From: Bacteroidales bacterium
Lineage (GTDB): Bacteria > Bacteroidota > Bacteroidia > Bacteroidales > B18-G4
NCBI GenBank assembly: GCA_030618905.1
Contig: JAUXCL010000003.1
Span: 1-35,020, forward strand
Length of the DNA: 35,020 bases
Direction: 5' to 3'
The position numbers and the translations under genes were made by a program. Positions within the stretch are counted from its first letter, which is position 1; each line of letters starts with the position of its first letter. The notes beneath the pieces are model-generated. The model was not told where the DNA came from and did not search any database. It saw only the letters and a list, made by a program, of their open reading frames with translations. Shown here piece by piece: positions 19,519 through 28,762 of this stretch.

Positions 19519-20859
19519 ATGTTATTTACCAAATTATCAGGATTGAGAGCAATTCATACATATTTCATCTGCATATTAATTGCCCTGTCCTCCTCTTTGG
19601 TCGTTTTTTCACAGGACACTGAAGATCAGGATTATTTCAAGGAATTATTTATCCGAAACGAAGATTTTATTTATAAACCAAACATCAAAACGGTCTTACT
19701 GTACAAGGCCGGATGGGAAATGTCGCAACCAATCATCCAATTGAACACCGATGATAAAATGATCCTGACTTTTGATGATCTTGATGCTGACGACAAATAT
19801 TTTGGATATACCATTATCCACTGCAATGCCAACTGGCAGGAATCGGAGCTTAAGCAAAATGAATATATTGATGGATATTATGAGGATGAGATCTGGGATT
19901 ACGCCTTTTCATACAACACCACCAAAGCCTATACGAATTACAGGATTGAATTACCAACTGATTATTTACGCTTAACCAAATCCGGTAATTATATCCTGCG
20001 TGTTTATGAAGATGAAAATAAAGATGAAAATGTGATCTTCACCAGGCGTTTCATGGTCCTGGATCCAAAAGTCAGTGTTAATGCCAGGGTAAATCCAACG
20101 TCCAATGTTGCCGACAGGCAGACCAAACAAGCGGTAGACTTTACCATTTACAAGAACAATTACCTCATCCCCTTTCCATTTGAAAAGCTTAAAGTAGTAA
20201 TTACACAGAACCGGCGATGGGACAATGCCATCACAGACCTTAAACCCAGGCTGGTGAGTTACGACAAGTTAAGCTATGATTATGATGATGGTAATGTCTT
20301 TGACGGGGGCAATGAATTTCGGCATTTGGACATTAAAAGTACGATCTACCAAACTGAAAATATGAAGAACAAGTTCTACGACGCCACCGGTTATCATGTC
20401 TTTCTTTTAGCGGATGAGCGCAGGACTTTCGACAGGTATACTTTCCAGGAAGACCTGAACGGCAAATTGTACATAGAGGCTGAGAACGCCGGAGATGCCA
20501 ATATTGAAGGTGATTATATTTTTATACATTTCAAGTTTCCTTATAAAGTTCCCCTGGTTAATGGCAATCTCTACATTATGGGGGCCTTGACGAACTGGCA
20601 ATTCACGGAGGAAGGACGGCTAACCTATAACTTCCAGGAAAAGGCCTATGAAACCATCATGTACCTCAAACAGGGATACTACAACTATGTGTATGTCTTT
20701 CTCGAAGATGGGTATCCGGGAGCAGATATTACCTTAATGGAAGGTAATCATTGGGACACTGAAAATGATTATACCATTTTCGTTTACCACCGTGAAGAAG
20801 GGACTTATTATGATCAGTTGATCGGATTACAGTTCCTGAATTCCCTTTACAAGGATTGA
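19519..20859 (+). CDS. DUF5103 / type IX secretion system plug-like protein
   Basis: Secreted beta-rich protein (signal ICILIALSSSLVVFSQ) with QPIIQLNTDDKMILTFDDLDADDKYFGYTIIHCNANW and NGNLYIMGALTNWQF. ORF opens at 19453, signal peptide more consistent with ATG 19519. Confidence 0.8.
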   Translation: MLFTKLSGLRAIHTYFICILIALSSSLVVFSQDTEDQDYFKELFIRNEDFIYKPNIKTVLLYKAGWEMSQPIIQLNTDDKMILTFDDLDADDKYFGYTIIHCNANWQESELKQNEYIDGYYEDEIWDYAFSYNTTKAYTNYRIELPTDYLRLTKSGNYILRVYEDENKDENVIFTRRFMVLDPKVSVNARVNPTSNVADRQTKQAVDFTIYKNNYLIPFPFEKLKVVITQNRRWDNAITDLKPRLVSYDKLSYDYDDGNVFDGGNEFRHLDIKSTIYQTENMKNKFYDATGYHVFLLADERRTFDRYTFQEDLNGKLYIEAENAGDANIEGDYIFIHFKFPYKVPLVNGNLYIMGALTNWQFTEEGRLTYNFQEKAYETIMYLKQGYYNYVYVFLEDGYPGADITLMEGNHWDTENDYTIFVYHREEGTYYDQLIGLQFLNSLYKD

Positions 20860-22101
20860 TTATTCGTAACGCAGGGATTCAATAGGATCCAGTTTGGCTG
20901 CTTTGGCAGCAGGCAGAATTCCGGACAGCAGGGCAACAATAAAGCATAGAACGACACCCAGGATGATCCATGCCCAGGGTACAATAAATGCACTTCCGAT
21001 AATCAGGGACAATAAATTCCCTATTCCAATCCCCAGGACGATGCCAACGATTCCGCCCAGTTGTGCAATGACCACGGATTCTATCAGGAATTGATTCCGG
21101 ATACTGATTCTGTTAGCTCCAATCGCCTTTCGAATCCCAATCTCCCGGGTTCTTTCCGTAACAGAAACCAGCATGATATTCATCAGTCCGATGGCTGCAC
21201 CCAATAAGGTGATCAAGCCAATCAGCGTAGCCCCTATCCTGATGTATTTCAGAAAATCTATTAACATTTCGGCTATGGAATCACTTTTTACCATACTGAA
21301 AGTATCTTCCTCCGTGACCGGTACATTTCTGATGATCCTGAAAAGCCCGGTAGCTTCACCAATGGCAGCATCCAGATCTTCAGCTTTGATGGCCATGACA
21401 TTAACGGAATAATTCATATTGGGCCGTGGAAAATATTGCCGTACATTGGTAATGGGCACTACACATCGCCGGTCGCCGGCAAACCCGATACCTGACCCCT
21501 TTTCCTTCATCACCCCGATTACCCGGTACTTACCCGGGCCAATTGAAATGACCTTGCCAATGGGATCTTCATTTGCCTTAAAAAGCTTATTGGCGATCTG
21601 ACTTCCAAGGATAACCACATGATTCCCATATTGTATTTCCGTGTCGGAGAAATTACGTCCTTTAGCAAGCTCAAAACCACTGGTCACCATATAATTTTCA
21701 TCAGTGCCAACAACGCCAACATTGGGATCAGTTTTCTCAGATTTATATTTTGCAGTAGCAATCCCGGTACCCCAGATATAAACGGAAGTATAGGCAGGAA
21801 AATTAAAATTTTCCTTAAAGGTCATGGCCTGATCGAAGCTGATGCGTTCGTAATATTTAGGGCGGCTGGAATCATTACCGATATGAATACGTAAAGTACG
21901 GTTCCTGATGGTAAAAGTATTGGCACCCATCATGGCAAAATTTTGGTTCAGGTAATACTTAATAGAATCAATTGCAGTCAATATCCCAACAAGGGCCATG
22001 ATCCCAAAAGCAATGATCATCACTGTAAGAACCGTTCTCAGGAAATGTCCCCTGATGGATTCCAGTGATTGCCGTATATTTTCAAAGAGGAGTTTGTTCA
22101 T
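20860..22101 (-). CDS. MacB-like ABC transporter permease (MacB_PCD + FtsX domains)
   Basis: 413 aa. RTVLTVMIIAFGIMALVGILTAI, SVTERTREIGIRKAIGANRISI, GILPAAKAAKLDPIESLRYE. Confidence 0.92.
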   Translation of the reverse strand: MNKLLFENIRQSLESIRGHFLRTVLTVMIIAFGIMALVGILTAIDSIKYYLNQNFAMMGANTFTIRNRTLRIHIGNDSSRPKYYERISFDQAMTFKENFNFPAYTSVYIWGTGIATAKYKSEKTDPNVGVVGTDENYMVTSGFELAKGRNFSDTEIQYGNHVVILGSQIANKLFKANEDPIGKVISIGPGKYRVIGVMKEKGSGIGFAGDRRCVVPITNVRQYFPRPNMNYSVNVMAIKAEDLDAAIGEATGLFRIIRNVPVTEEDTFSMVKSDSIAEMLIDFLKYIRIGATLIGLITLLGAAIGLMNIMLVSVTERTREIGIRKAIGANRISIRNQFLIESVVIAQLGGIVGIVLGIGIGNLLSLIIGSAFIVPWAWIILGVVLCFIVALLSGILPAAKAAKLDPIESLRYE

Positions 22102-22160
22102 TAACTATAAGCGTTAGTCTGTACCTTTACCTGCTCATACAAAGTTAAGTATTTTCATAC

Positions 22161-23093
22161 TTACCTGAATTTCTTTATCATTTTAACTGCAGATTTCACC
22201 AGGCCCGGAAGATTATTCCGATGAATCCTCAAATAATGACATTCCGTGGAACCAAAACCTTTATAAAACCTGGCAAGGTCAGTATCGTTGGAGCCATCAA
22301 AATCAAAGACCAGGTGCTGGTGGGCATGATCTTGTATATAAGCATCTATGATCATAAACATTGCACTATGTTCCCTGCCTTTGGTGTCCAGGCCTGAAAA
22401 AAGGAATATGCTCTTTTTATTGCTGTGCACGAACACGGCCCCGGCACACAGTTCATTGTAATCGGTAAAAGCCCCGTAAATCTCTGCCAGGCCTTTATAA
22501 ATGCATACATAAATAAGCTTCCGGAGCATCATGTAGTCTTTATCTTTAAGATGTTGTATTTCACGACCCTTATTTTGCCGGAACATTTCAATCAGCACAT
22601 CGGGTTTTTGGTTTTTCATGATGGTCAGACCCGACTTTTGTGCTTTTTTTATGTTTCTCTTTGTATTCTGAGAATAATGCTTACTGATGTTATCGTAAGC
22701 ATTGATCAGATCGAGTTCATGATTCAACTGGGGTGTGACTTCAAATCCATCGGAATCAATTTTATTCAGTGTGTTTAAGTTTATCTCGATATACCTGTAT
22801 TTTTTCGGAATGGCTTGCAAAAAATTCTCCACCACTTCAGCCGAGAGGATGCTGCGGGAAAATATTCCAAGCTGTTGTGTGAAATAAGGCTGGAACAGGT
22901 AAGATATTCCGTATTTCTTTCTTCCGGTAAGTGGAAAAACCCTTTCGTAATCATTTTCTATCAGTGCTTCCCAGCCATCGCAAACGATGTCAAGATACCA
23001 GCTGTAGGCATAAATTATTCCATTGAAAGCCGAACGGATGCTCTTATCCCATCTGGTCTTATCAATTTCATCATTTTTAAGGTACTTGATCAT
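22161..23093 (-). CDS. FemAB/BioF2-like GNAT-fold acyltransferase
   Basis: 310 aa. HYSQNTKRNIKKAQKSGLTI and FLFSGLDTKGREHSAMFMIIDAYIQDH...FDFDGSNDTDLARFYKGFGS are typical of FemAB/Acetyltransf_6 proteins. Start overlaps the upstream gene by 4 bp. Confidence 0.65.
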   Translation of the reverse strand: MIKYLKNDEIDKTRWDKSIRSAFNGIIYAYSWYLDIVCDGWEALIENDYERVFPLTGRKKYGISYLFQPYFTQQLGIFSRSILSAEVVENFLQAIPKKYRYIEINLNTLNKIDSDGFEVTPQLNHELDLINAYDNISKHYSQNTKRNIKKAQKSGLTIMKNQKPDVLIEMFRQNKGREIQHLKDKDYMMLRKLIYVCIYKGLAEIYGAFTDYNELCAGAVFVHSNKKSIFLFSGLDTKGREHSAMFMIIDAYIQDHAHQHLVFDFDGSNDTDLARFYKGFGSTECHYLRIHRNNLPGLVKSAVKMIKKFR

Positions 23094-24385
23094 TGAACTG
23101 CTTCTTTGATGATCTCTATAAAAGCATGGTGTTTGGCTTCATCATCCGACAGGGCATAATTATGCCAGATTCCAATCAATTCACCATTAACCTGTTTTAC
23201 AGATTGGATCAGGGGTCTTACAAATTTAATATAATCTTCCGGTAAAACCTGCATATAATCACTTAAAGCAGAATCCATAAATGCAAAAGGATGGATCCTG
23301 ATGGGAAGTTCCTTGTCCTGAACCAGGTCATAAGCATTGAAAGGACTGCTGATACTGGCTCTGAATCCCAAACCGGAAGCATAGCCCATTGAATATTCCC
23401 CTTGTATATCCTGGTTCATGAGGCGGGAATAGCTCGCAGGCAAATCAAGCATCAGGAAATGCTGCCGGCTGATCACAACAGGTTTGCTAATGATGGTGCT
23501 TAATCTTTTGACTTCAGCATGGATCTTGTCCGGATCTTTGGAAGATCCATAAGATGGATGAATTCCAAGTTCTGCCCGGGTCGATAATTTTTTTAATAAT
23601 TTTCTAAAACGCGTATTACGGTACGAGCTATTTTTATCATAGGCACCATAATCACCGATCAACACAAAATAAAGCGGGTGCAAATTATACTCATTAAAGA
23701 TATTCAGCTGCAAATCAAAATTATCAAAAGGATCATCCTGCATACCTGACAATACCCTGAGTTTTTCAATGCCTTCCTTGAAATTCAGTTTGAACAGCAA
23801 TTTGGCTAATCCCCCAAGAGATCTGATCAAGCCTTTCCCTTTGTGCGCAAAAGCCTGATCAATATCAACACTCGGTATAAATTTGTACTGCTGTTGAGGA
23901 AATTTAAATTCCGGATGATGAATCAGTAGCTGCTCCTTAATTTTCAAGGCCAGGATATTGATGAGGGGTTTGTCAAGAAACGCATTTTGACCTGCCAGGC
24001 TGTATTCCGGTATAAAACGGCCATGCCTGTCCCTTTCCCCGGGGATATATTCCTCATACCTTGAGGCCAGGTAAAAGGTCATCGCCAGTGGATCAAAAGG
24101 GAAAGGTAATACATTCTCCTGAATGAAAAATACGGGCAGGTCATTCCAGTTATCCACTGTGATGATTTGATTCTGGATATCACTCTCAAAGAGTATTTCA
24201 GCCGGCTTAAAGTGGATACCGCTACCCAGTGATGTCCCTGAATAATTAATTTTGAGTGCTGATGAGCTAATGTATTCCTCCAGGTTTGTGGTATAATGCA
24301 CCTCAACACCCAAAATGTCTGTAAAGATTATCCGGGAGGCATACCTGAGCCTGGGACTGTCTTTTTCACTGTATATCAGCACCAT
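23090..24385 (-). CDS. Polysaccharide deacetylase-like protein, DUF7033-type (paralog 1)
   Basis: 431 aa. FIPSVDIDQAFAHKGKGLIRSLGG, LGIHPSYGSSKDPDKIHAEVKRL, GFRASISSPFNAYDL, IHPFAFMD; aligns by eye with the 28763-30055 product. Confidence 0.75.
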   Translation of the reverse strand: MVLIYSEKDSPRLRYASRIIFTDILGVEVHYTTNLEEYISSSALKINYSGTSLGSGIHFKPAEILFESDIQNQIITVDNWNDLPVFFIQENVLPFPFDPLAMTFYLASRYEEYIPGERDRHGRFIPEYSLAGQNAFLDKPLINILALKIKEQLLIHHPEFKFPQQQYKFIPSVDIDQAFAHKGKGLIRSLGGLAKLLFKLNFKEGIEKLRVLSGMQDDPFDNFDLQLNIFNEYNLHPLYFVLIGDYGAYDKNSSYRNTRFRKLLKKLSTRAELGIHPSYGSSKDPDKIHAEVKRLSTIISKPVVISRQHFLMLDLPASYSRLMNQDIQGEYSMGYASGLGFRASISSPFNAYDLVQDKELPIRIHPFAFMDSALSDYMQVLPEDYIKFVRPLIQSVKQVNGELIGIWHNYALSDDEAKHHAFIEIIKEAVQ

Positions 24386-25232
24386 AATTAATCTTATCCT
24401 GTGTTGTTTTATACAAATTGAAAATCTGCAAAAATGATTTCAACTGATCCCGTAAATATAGCTTAGTATCGAAGCGGGCAATATTCATTGCATTATTTTG
24501 TGTGATGTCTTTGTGGATAATCTCGTGGGCATCAGCAATGCGCAGCATCGAAAATTCAACCTTGTTGATCACCTGCGTATTCAATATAGCAACTTCCAGT
24601 TTTTCCTGAAGTAATTCCAGGTTCATGGTCCAGCCATGGAGTTTTCGATAGAATAGCAATTTCTTCTCACCAGCTTGAGCACCGTCATTGTAATAACGTA
24701 TCAACAAGGGTTTGAAGTGCCTGTAAGGAACCTTATCCTGCTCTTCAACATAGTGTGTATATGTAAATGCTTCCGCAACATTGGTCCCGATAAACAGCAT
24801 TTTGGCATTCCATTCCAGGAACTTTGCAAATGGAGAATCGCTTCCAAAGGAGCTTTTATTTTGAAGGTTTTGCAGGGCCTCCGATTCCTTCCCCCATACC
24901 ATAAATGAATGCAGGGGATGCCAGGTTCTTTTAAAATCACCGCCCCGGAATGCAGCCAGTGCCATTGCCCCTGTTATAGGTTCAGTTTTTTTTACATCAA
25001 AGGTCTGGCCTGATCTAAGGTAAAAATTATAGGCCGGAAAGATCAGGGTTCCCTGAACCGTTAATTTGCGCTTAAAGCTATCAATTAAGGCATCAACATC
25101 AAAGGAGCGTTCATTCCGTTTAGCATTAAAGGCAAACCTGGTTATATCAGATGCGATGATCAGGACATCCGAGGCCTGGATATCCAGGTGATCAACAATT
25201 TCCTGATAAGGTATGTATGAAGTCGCTGTCAT
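24366..25232 (-). CDS. AAC(3)-fold N-acetyltransferase
   Basis: 288 aa. GTLIFPAYNFYLRSGQTFDV, RTWHPLHSFMVWG, FTYTHYVEEQDKVPYRHFK motifs of the aminoglycoside 3-N-acetyltransferase fold. Confidence 0.82.
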   Translation of the reverse strand: MTATSYIPYQEIVDHLDIQASDVLIIASDITRFAFNAKRNERSFDVDALIDSFKRKLTVQGTLIFPAYNFYLRSGQTFDVKKTEPITGAMALAAFRGGDFKRTWHPLHSFMVWGKESEALQNLQNKSSFGSDSPFAKFLEWNAKMLFIGTNVAEAFTYTHYVEEQDKVPYRHFKPLLIRYYNDGAQAGEKKLLFYRKLHGWTMNLELLQEKLEVAILNTQVINKVEFSMLRIADAHEIIHKDITQNNAMNIARFDTKLYLRDQLKSFLQIFNLYKTTQDKINYGADIQ

Positions 25233-25258
25233 ATTTATAATAACCAGGGTTTGATGAA

Positions 25259-25738
25259 CTAGACCATTTTACGAAACTGTATTAACTCGTTTGCATAACC
25301 CATCTCCTTCCAGAAGTCAATGGCAGTTGTATTTTCTGATAAGGCCTGTAACTCAATGGAGTGGACTTGCTGTTCAATAAACCAGTGCTCAAGTTTTTCC
25401 AGCAATGCCTTAGCGATTTTTTGTTTCCGGTATTCCGGTCTGACATAGATATGGGTGACTACCCCAATCTTTTTATTTCCCAGGTAATCCGGTGCCATGC
25501 TCAAAGCGCCGTGTGCGAATGCAATCATATCACTACCATGGAAAGCAACCTCCACGGTTGTAAATCTTTTCAAGGTTCGTTTCAGGGAAAGCATCCATTT
25601 ATCAACGCCATCCTTTTCCAATTGCAGCATTAAGCCATATTCCTGCATATAAGTATACATTTCAGCAAAAAGCAGGGCTACCTGTTTCAGGTCCTGATCC
25701 TCCGGATCCTGAATCTGTTTATAATGGATCTTATTCAT
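25259..25738 (-). CDS. GNAT family N-acetyltransferase
   Basis: IGVVTHIYVRPEYRKQKIAKALLEKLEHWF motif A; likely start MNKIHYKQ at 25738, overlapping the carrier-protein stop codon (ATGAATAA). Confidence 0.85.
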   Translation of the reverse strand: MNKIHYKQIQDPEDQDLKQVALLFAEMYTYMQEYGLMLQLEKDGVDKWMLSLKRTLKRFTTVEVAFHGSDMIAFAHGALSMAPDYLGNKKIGVVTHIYVRPEYRKQKIAKALLEKLEHWFIEQQVHSIELQALSENTTAIDFWKEMGYANELIQFRKMV

Positions 25739-25994
25739 TTGATGCTTGCATAAATAAATCAATAATACCGGAAACTGTCGTAAGACCTTCTTCCTCCATG
25801 ATCTTTTCGAAATCGATTTCTACCTTTACTATTTCTTCCATAGCGCCGATCAGGTCGACAAAAGTCATAGAGTCAAGCAAACCGCTTCTGACCAGGTCAA
25901 AGTCCTGTTTGACTTCCCCAGGTTCAATCCCAAAACGGAGAAGCCGATCATCAATTAGTTGCAAAAGCAGTTTCTTTATTTCCTGCTCATTCAT
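25731..25994 (-). CDS. Acyl/peptidyl carrier protein
   Basis: 87 aa. VRSGLLDSMTFVDLIGAMEEIVKVEIDF with phosphopantetheine-site Ser in DSM. Confidence 0.9.
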   Translation of the reverse strand: MNEQEIKKLLLQLIDDRLLRFGIEPGEVKQDFDLVRSGLLDSMTFVDLIGAMEEIVKVEIDFEKIMEEEGLTTVSGIIDLFMQASNE

Positions 25995-27532
25995 AGGAGT
26001 TCAATCAGTTTATTTCGGTCTATCTTACCATTATCGTTCAAAGGCAAATGCGCTATCCGGATGATCTTCTGCGGAACCATATACCAAGGTAATTGTTTTC
26101 TGCAAATTTCGAGCAAGCGCTGCTCATTAAATTCTTCCTCATCGTTCTCCACAAATGAAACCAGGGATTGAGTGCCTGTACTTTGATCCTCGACAGCTAT
26201 GGTAGCCAGGTTATTGATTTTTCCGAGCTGCCGCAGCGTCTCGTCAATTTCCAACAGGTTGACCCGGTAACCACTGATCTTCACTTCCGCATCGGCCCTG
26301 CCGAGGAAGAAAAGATCATGGTCAGCATCTTCAAGCACAAGGTCTCCTGTATTATACCATGATATGTCACTTTTTGGATCCAGTTTCACAAAACTCATGG
26401 ATTCATCCTCCCGGGCCTGCAAATAGCCATCAATCACCTGTGTACCAGAAAGGTGCAACAATCCCTGTGATTTCGCTTCCAGGGCTTGTTTTTCATCATC
26501 CAGGATACGATATTGCTGATCTTTAAAGATCTTGCCGATGGAAACAATGCCATTCCCGGATTTGTTTTTATCAGGAGACTTCTGCCATTCGTAAGCTGCT
26601 ATGGCAATTGTCGTTTCTGTCGGACCGTACAAATTGATCAGCCTTGATGAAGGGGCAGCCTGTTGCCAGTGATGCGCCGTCTTTTCGAGTAAAGGTTCAC
26701 CGCAGAAGAAGCTCCATTTTAATGAAGGGAAAAAGGCCGGACGCAAGAGACGCATTTTATCCATCATGACAGCCATAGAAGGTACCGAGAACCATACAGT
26801 GATCTTGTGCTCATTGATGTATTTTGGGTATGCAAAAGGCTTATCGGCTGCAGGGACACAAAGGCATCCTCCGCTCAGCCAGCAGACAAATAAGTCATGC
26901 ACGCTAAGGTCAAAGGTCAGGTCAAATGTCTGTGAGAAGCGATCAGATTCATGAAATTTATACATCCCCATCAGGTTATCCAGGTAGGCAGTAACATTCC
27001 GGTTGCTGACCGGAACCCCTTTGGGCGCACCGCTTGTACCAGAGGTAAAAAGAAGGTATGCTGTCTGGTCTTTGGTCGATTGAATTTCGGGGACAATCCC
27101 GGCAGGTTCAATATAACCTGATTCCTTCAGATCAGGATTGATGATATTCAATGCGCCATTATGTTGTTGTATGATATCATCCATCAGGTCCAGTTGATCA
27201 TTGGCCACGATAATCGTGCCGGCTGCAGATCTTTGGATCATTTCCAGGTTCCTGTTCAGCGGAAAGCGTGGATTCAGGGGGAGGTAAGGCCGGGAAGCCA
27301 TTAAAGCGCCAAGAATGCCGGCATATGCTGTAATGCCTTTTGCTGCCAGGATGGCCACCGGGGATGATTCATCACTTATTGACATTATCCTGCGGGCAAT
27401 TCCGGCACTTAAGCTCAACAATGCTGAATAGGACCATACCTCTCCGCCAACTTCCAGGGCCGGATTTTCACTGTATATTTCGGCTGATGAAAGAAATCGA
27501 TGTATTAATATATGGGTGGTTCCCTGTTTCAA
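25991..27532 (-). CDS. Stand-alone amino-acid/acyl adenylation enzyme (DltA-like)
   Basis: 513 aa. A-domain motifs YLLFTSGTSGAPKGVPVSN, NLYGPTETTIA, YNTGDL, GRADAEVKISGYRVNL, NDNGKIDRNKL; ATGA overlap with the downstream carrier protein. Confidence 0.9.
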   Translation of the reverse strand: MKQGTTHILIHRFLSSAEIYSENPALEVGGEVWSYSALLSLSAGIARRIMSISDESSPVAILAAKGITAYAGILGALMASRPYLPLNPRFPLNRNLEMIQRSAAGTIIVANDQLDLMDDIIQQHNGALNIINPDLKESGYIEPAGIVPEIQSTKDQTAYLLFTSGTSGAPKGVPVSNRNVTAYLDNLMGMYKFHESDRFSQTFDLTFDLSVHDLFVCWLSGGCLCVPAADKPFAYPKYINEHKITVWFSVPSMAVMMDKMRLLRPAFFPSLKWSFFCGEPLLEKTAHHWQQAAPSSRLINLYGPTETTIAIAAYEWQKSPDKNKSGNGIVSIGKIFKDQQYRILDDEKQALEAKSQGLLHLSGTQVIDGYLQAREDESMSFVKLDPKSDISWYNTGDLVLEDADHDLFFLGRADAEVKISGYRVNLLEIDETLRQLGKINNLATIAVEDQSTGTQSLVSFVENDEEEFNEQRLLEICRKQLPWYMVPQKIIRIAHLPLNDNGKIDRNKLIELL

Positions 27533-27536
27533 TTCG

Positions 27537-28739
27537 TTAAGATTTCTTTAGGTTTTGTTCCAGGATCAGTGCATCCGCAAAATACTTTGTAGCCCAGTTT
27601 GGGAATGCAAATGGTTCATACTTTCCCCAGATCGGGAATGAACCGGGTATGGCCCCTTTGGTATTGTCAGAGCCACTTAGCTGCCGGTTCTGTATGTTGG
27701 CCAATAAAGTATTCATGCCCAGGGCCGCATCAAAGAATTGTTGATCGCCGGTCAGCACAAATAGTTTTTGCCAGATGATGCTCATTTGGGCACAGCCTGT
27801 AAGGATCATGTATTCACTACCTGCCCAATTGGCGTCATACCTGCCATGCAATTTACCATCCCTTATAAAAATATCCCTCAACCTGATGGCAGGTTGGAGT
27901 GCCGCTTGTTTATATTTATCATTTCCCAGGTGAATTCCTGAATCCAAAAGCCCATCGATAGTATAAGCAATGGTATGGAGGATTGGTCTGTCGTTATGCT
28001 TGATCGTGTTGTCACAATCCTCAAACCAGGCATTAGCATGTTGCTTGTGATCAACGACCCAATCCAGGTTCTTAATGGCATGTTGAGCATATTTCTTATC
28101 CTGGGTATGATCGGAAAGCATCAACAGGGGTGCATCCACGTATGTGTCATATACCCGCTCATTTTCCATCAAAGCATGCATTTTCCAATATCCCTGTTTG
28201 GATTGAACCTGGCAAAGCCAGTCGCCAGCCTTTGTTGCAGCTTTAAGAAACCTGTCATCCTGTGTATGTGCATATGCTGCCAGCATCCCCCTTATGACCT
28301 GCCCTGTATTAAACACAATTTCAGGTTTCTGCTCACTCACCCTTCCCCCCTGCCATCCTCCGGATTCCTTTTGGATAGAGAGCAACCATTCAGCGACTTT
28401 TAGGGCTGTTTGGATACTTTCATCATTACCTGTAAGTCCTCCATAAACCATCAATGTAGGGATGATGTACCCGGATGTTTCCGGATATGAAGAAGACCAG
28501 CCGTCTACCAGGTGATATGAGCCCATGCCATCATCACTCATATTTTTTTGTGCAATCATCAACCATCGAATCGCATCGTCAAGGGCCTGGCTTTTATCCA
28601 TCTTTTTGTGAGACCCGGGCTTAATGAAATTACCTTTTTGGAAATACAGGCGTTTTACATCGAGCACAGCGATATTCCGCTCTTTCCGGAAAGCAAGGGA
28701 ACTGATGTTTTTGGTATATAAATAGAGGCTGTTGAGCAT
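27537..28739 (-). CDS. Alpha/alpha-toroid-like protein of unknown function (possible carbohydrate-active enzyme)
   Basis: 400 aa with repeated helical segments (GYIIPTLMVYGGLTGNDESIQTALKVAEWLLSIQKESGGWQGG; GQVIRGMLAAYAHTQDDRFLKAATKAGDWLCQVQ; HTIAYTIDGLLDSGI). Confidence 0.55.
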   Translation of the reverse strand: MLNSLYLYTKNISSLAFRKERNIAVLDVKRLYFQKGNFIKPGSHKKMDKSQALDDAIRWLMIAQKNMSDDGMGSYHLVDGWSSSYPETSGYIIPTLMVYGGLTGNDESIQTALKVAEWLLSIQKESGGWQGGRVSEQKPEIVFNTGQVIRGMLAAYAHTQDDRFLKAATKAGDWLCQVQSKQGYWKMHALMENERVYDTYVDAPLLMLSDHTQDKKYAQHAIKNLDWVVDHKQHANAWFEDCDNTIKHNDRPILHTIAYTIDGLLDSGIHLGNDKYKQAALQPAIRLRDIFIRDGKLHGRYDANWAGSEYMILTGCAQMSIIWQKLFVLTGDQQFFDAALGMNTLLANIQNRQLSGSDNTKGAIPGSFPIWGKYEPFAFPNWATKYFADALILEQNLKKS

Positions 28740-28762
28740 TTACAGTAGCTTAATATGGAACA

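Noticed and set aside
24366-25232. Aminoglycoside resistance gene
   Set aside because: AAC(3) fold is clear, but overlap with a biosynthetic-looking operon and lack of mobile elements make a resistance role unlikely from context.
25731-27532. Teichoic acid D-alanylation (dlt) operon
   Set aside because: No DltB or DltD, and the genome looks Bacteroidota (Gram-negative); only the A-domain/carrier pair is shared.
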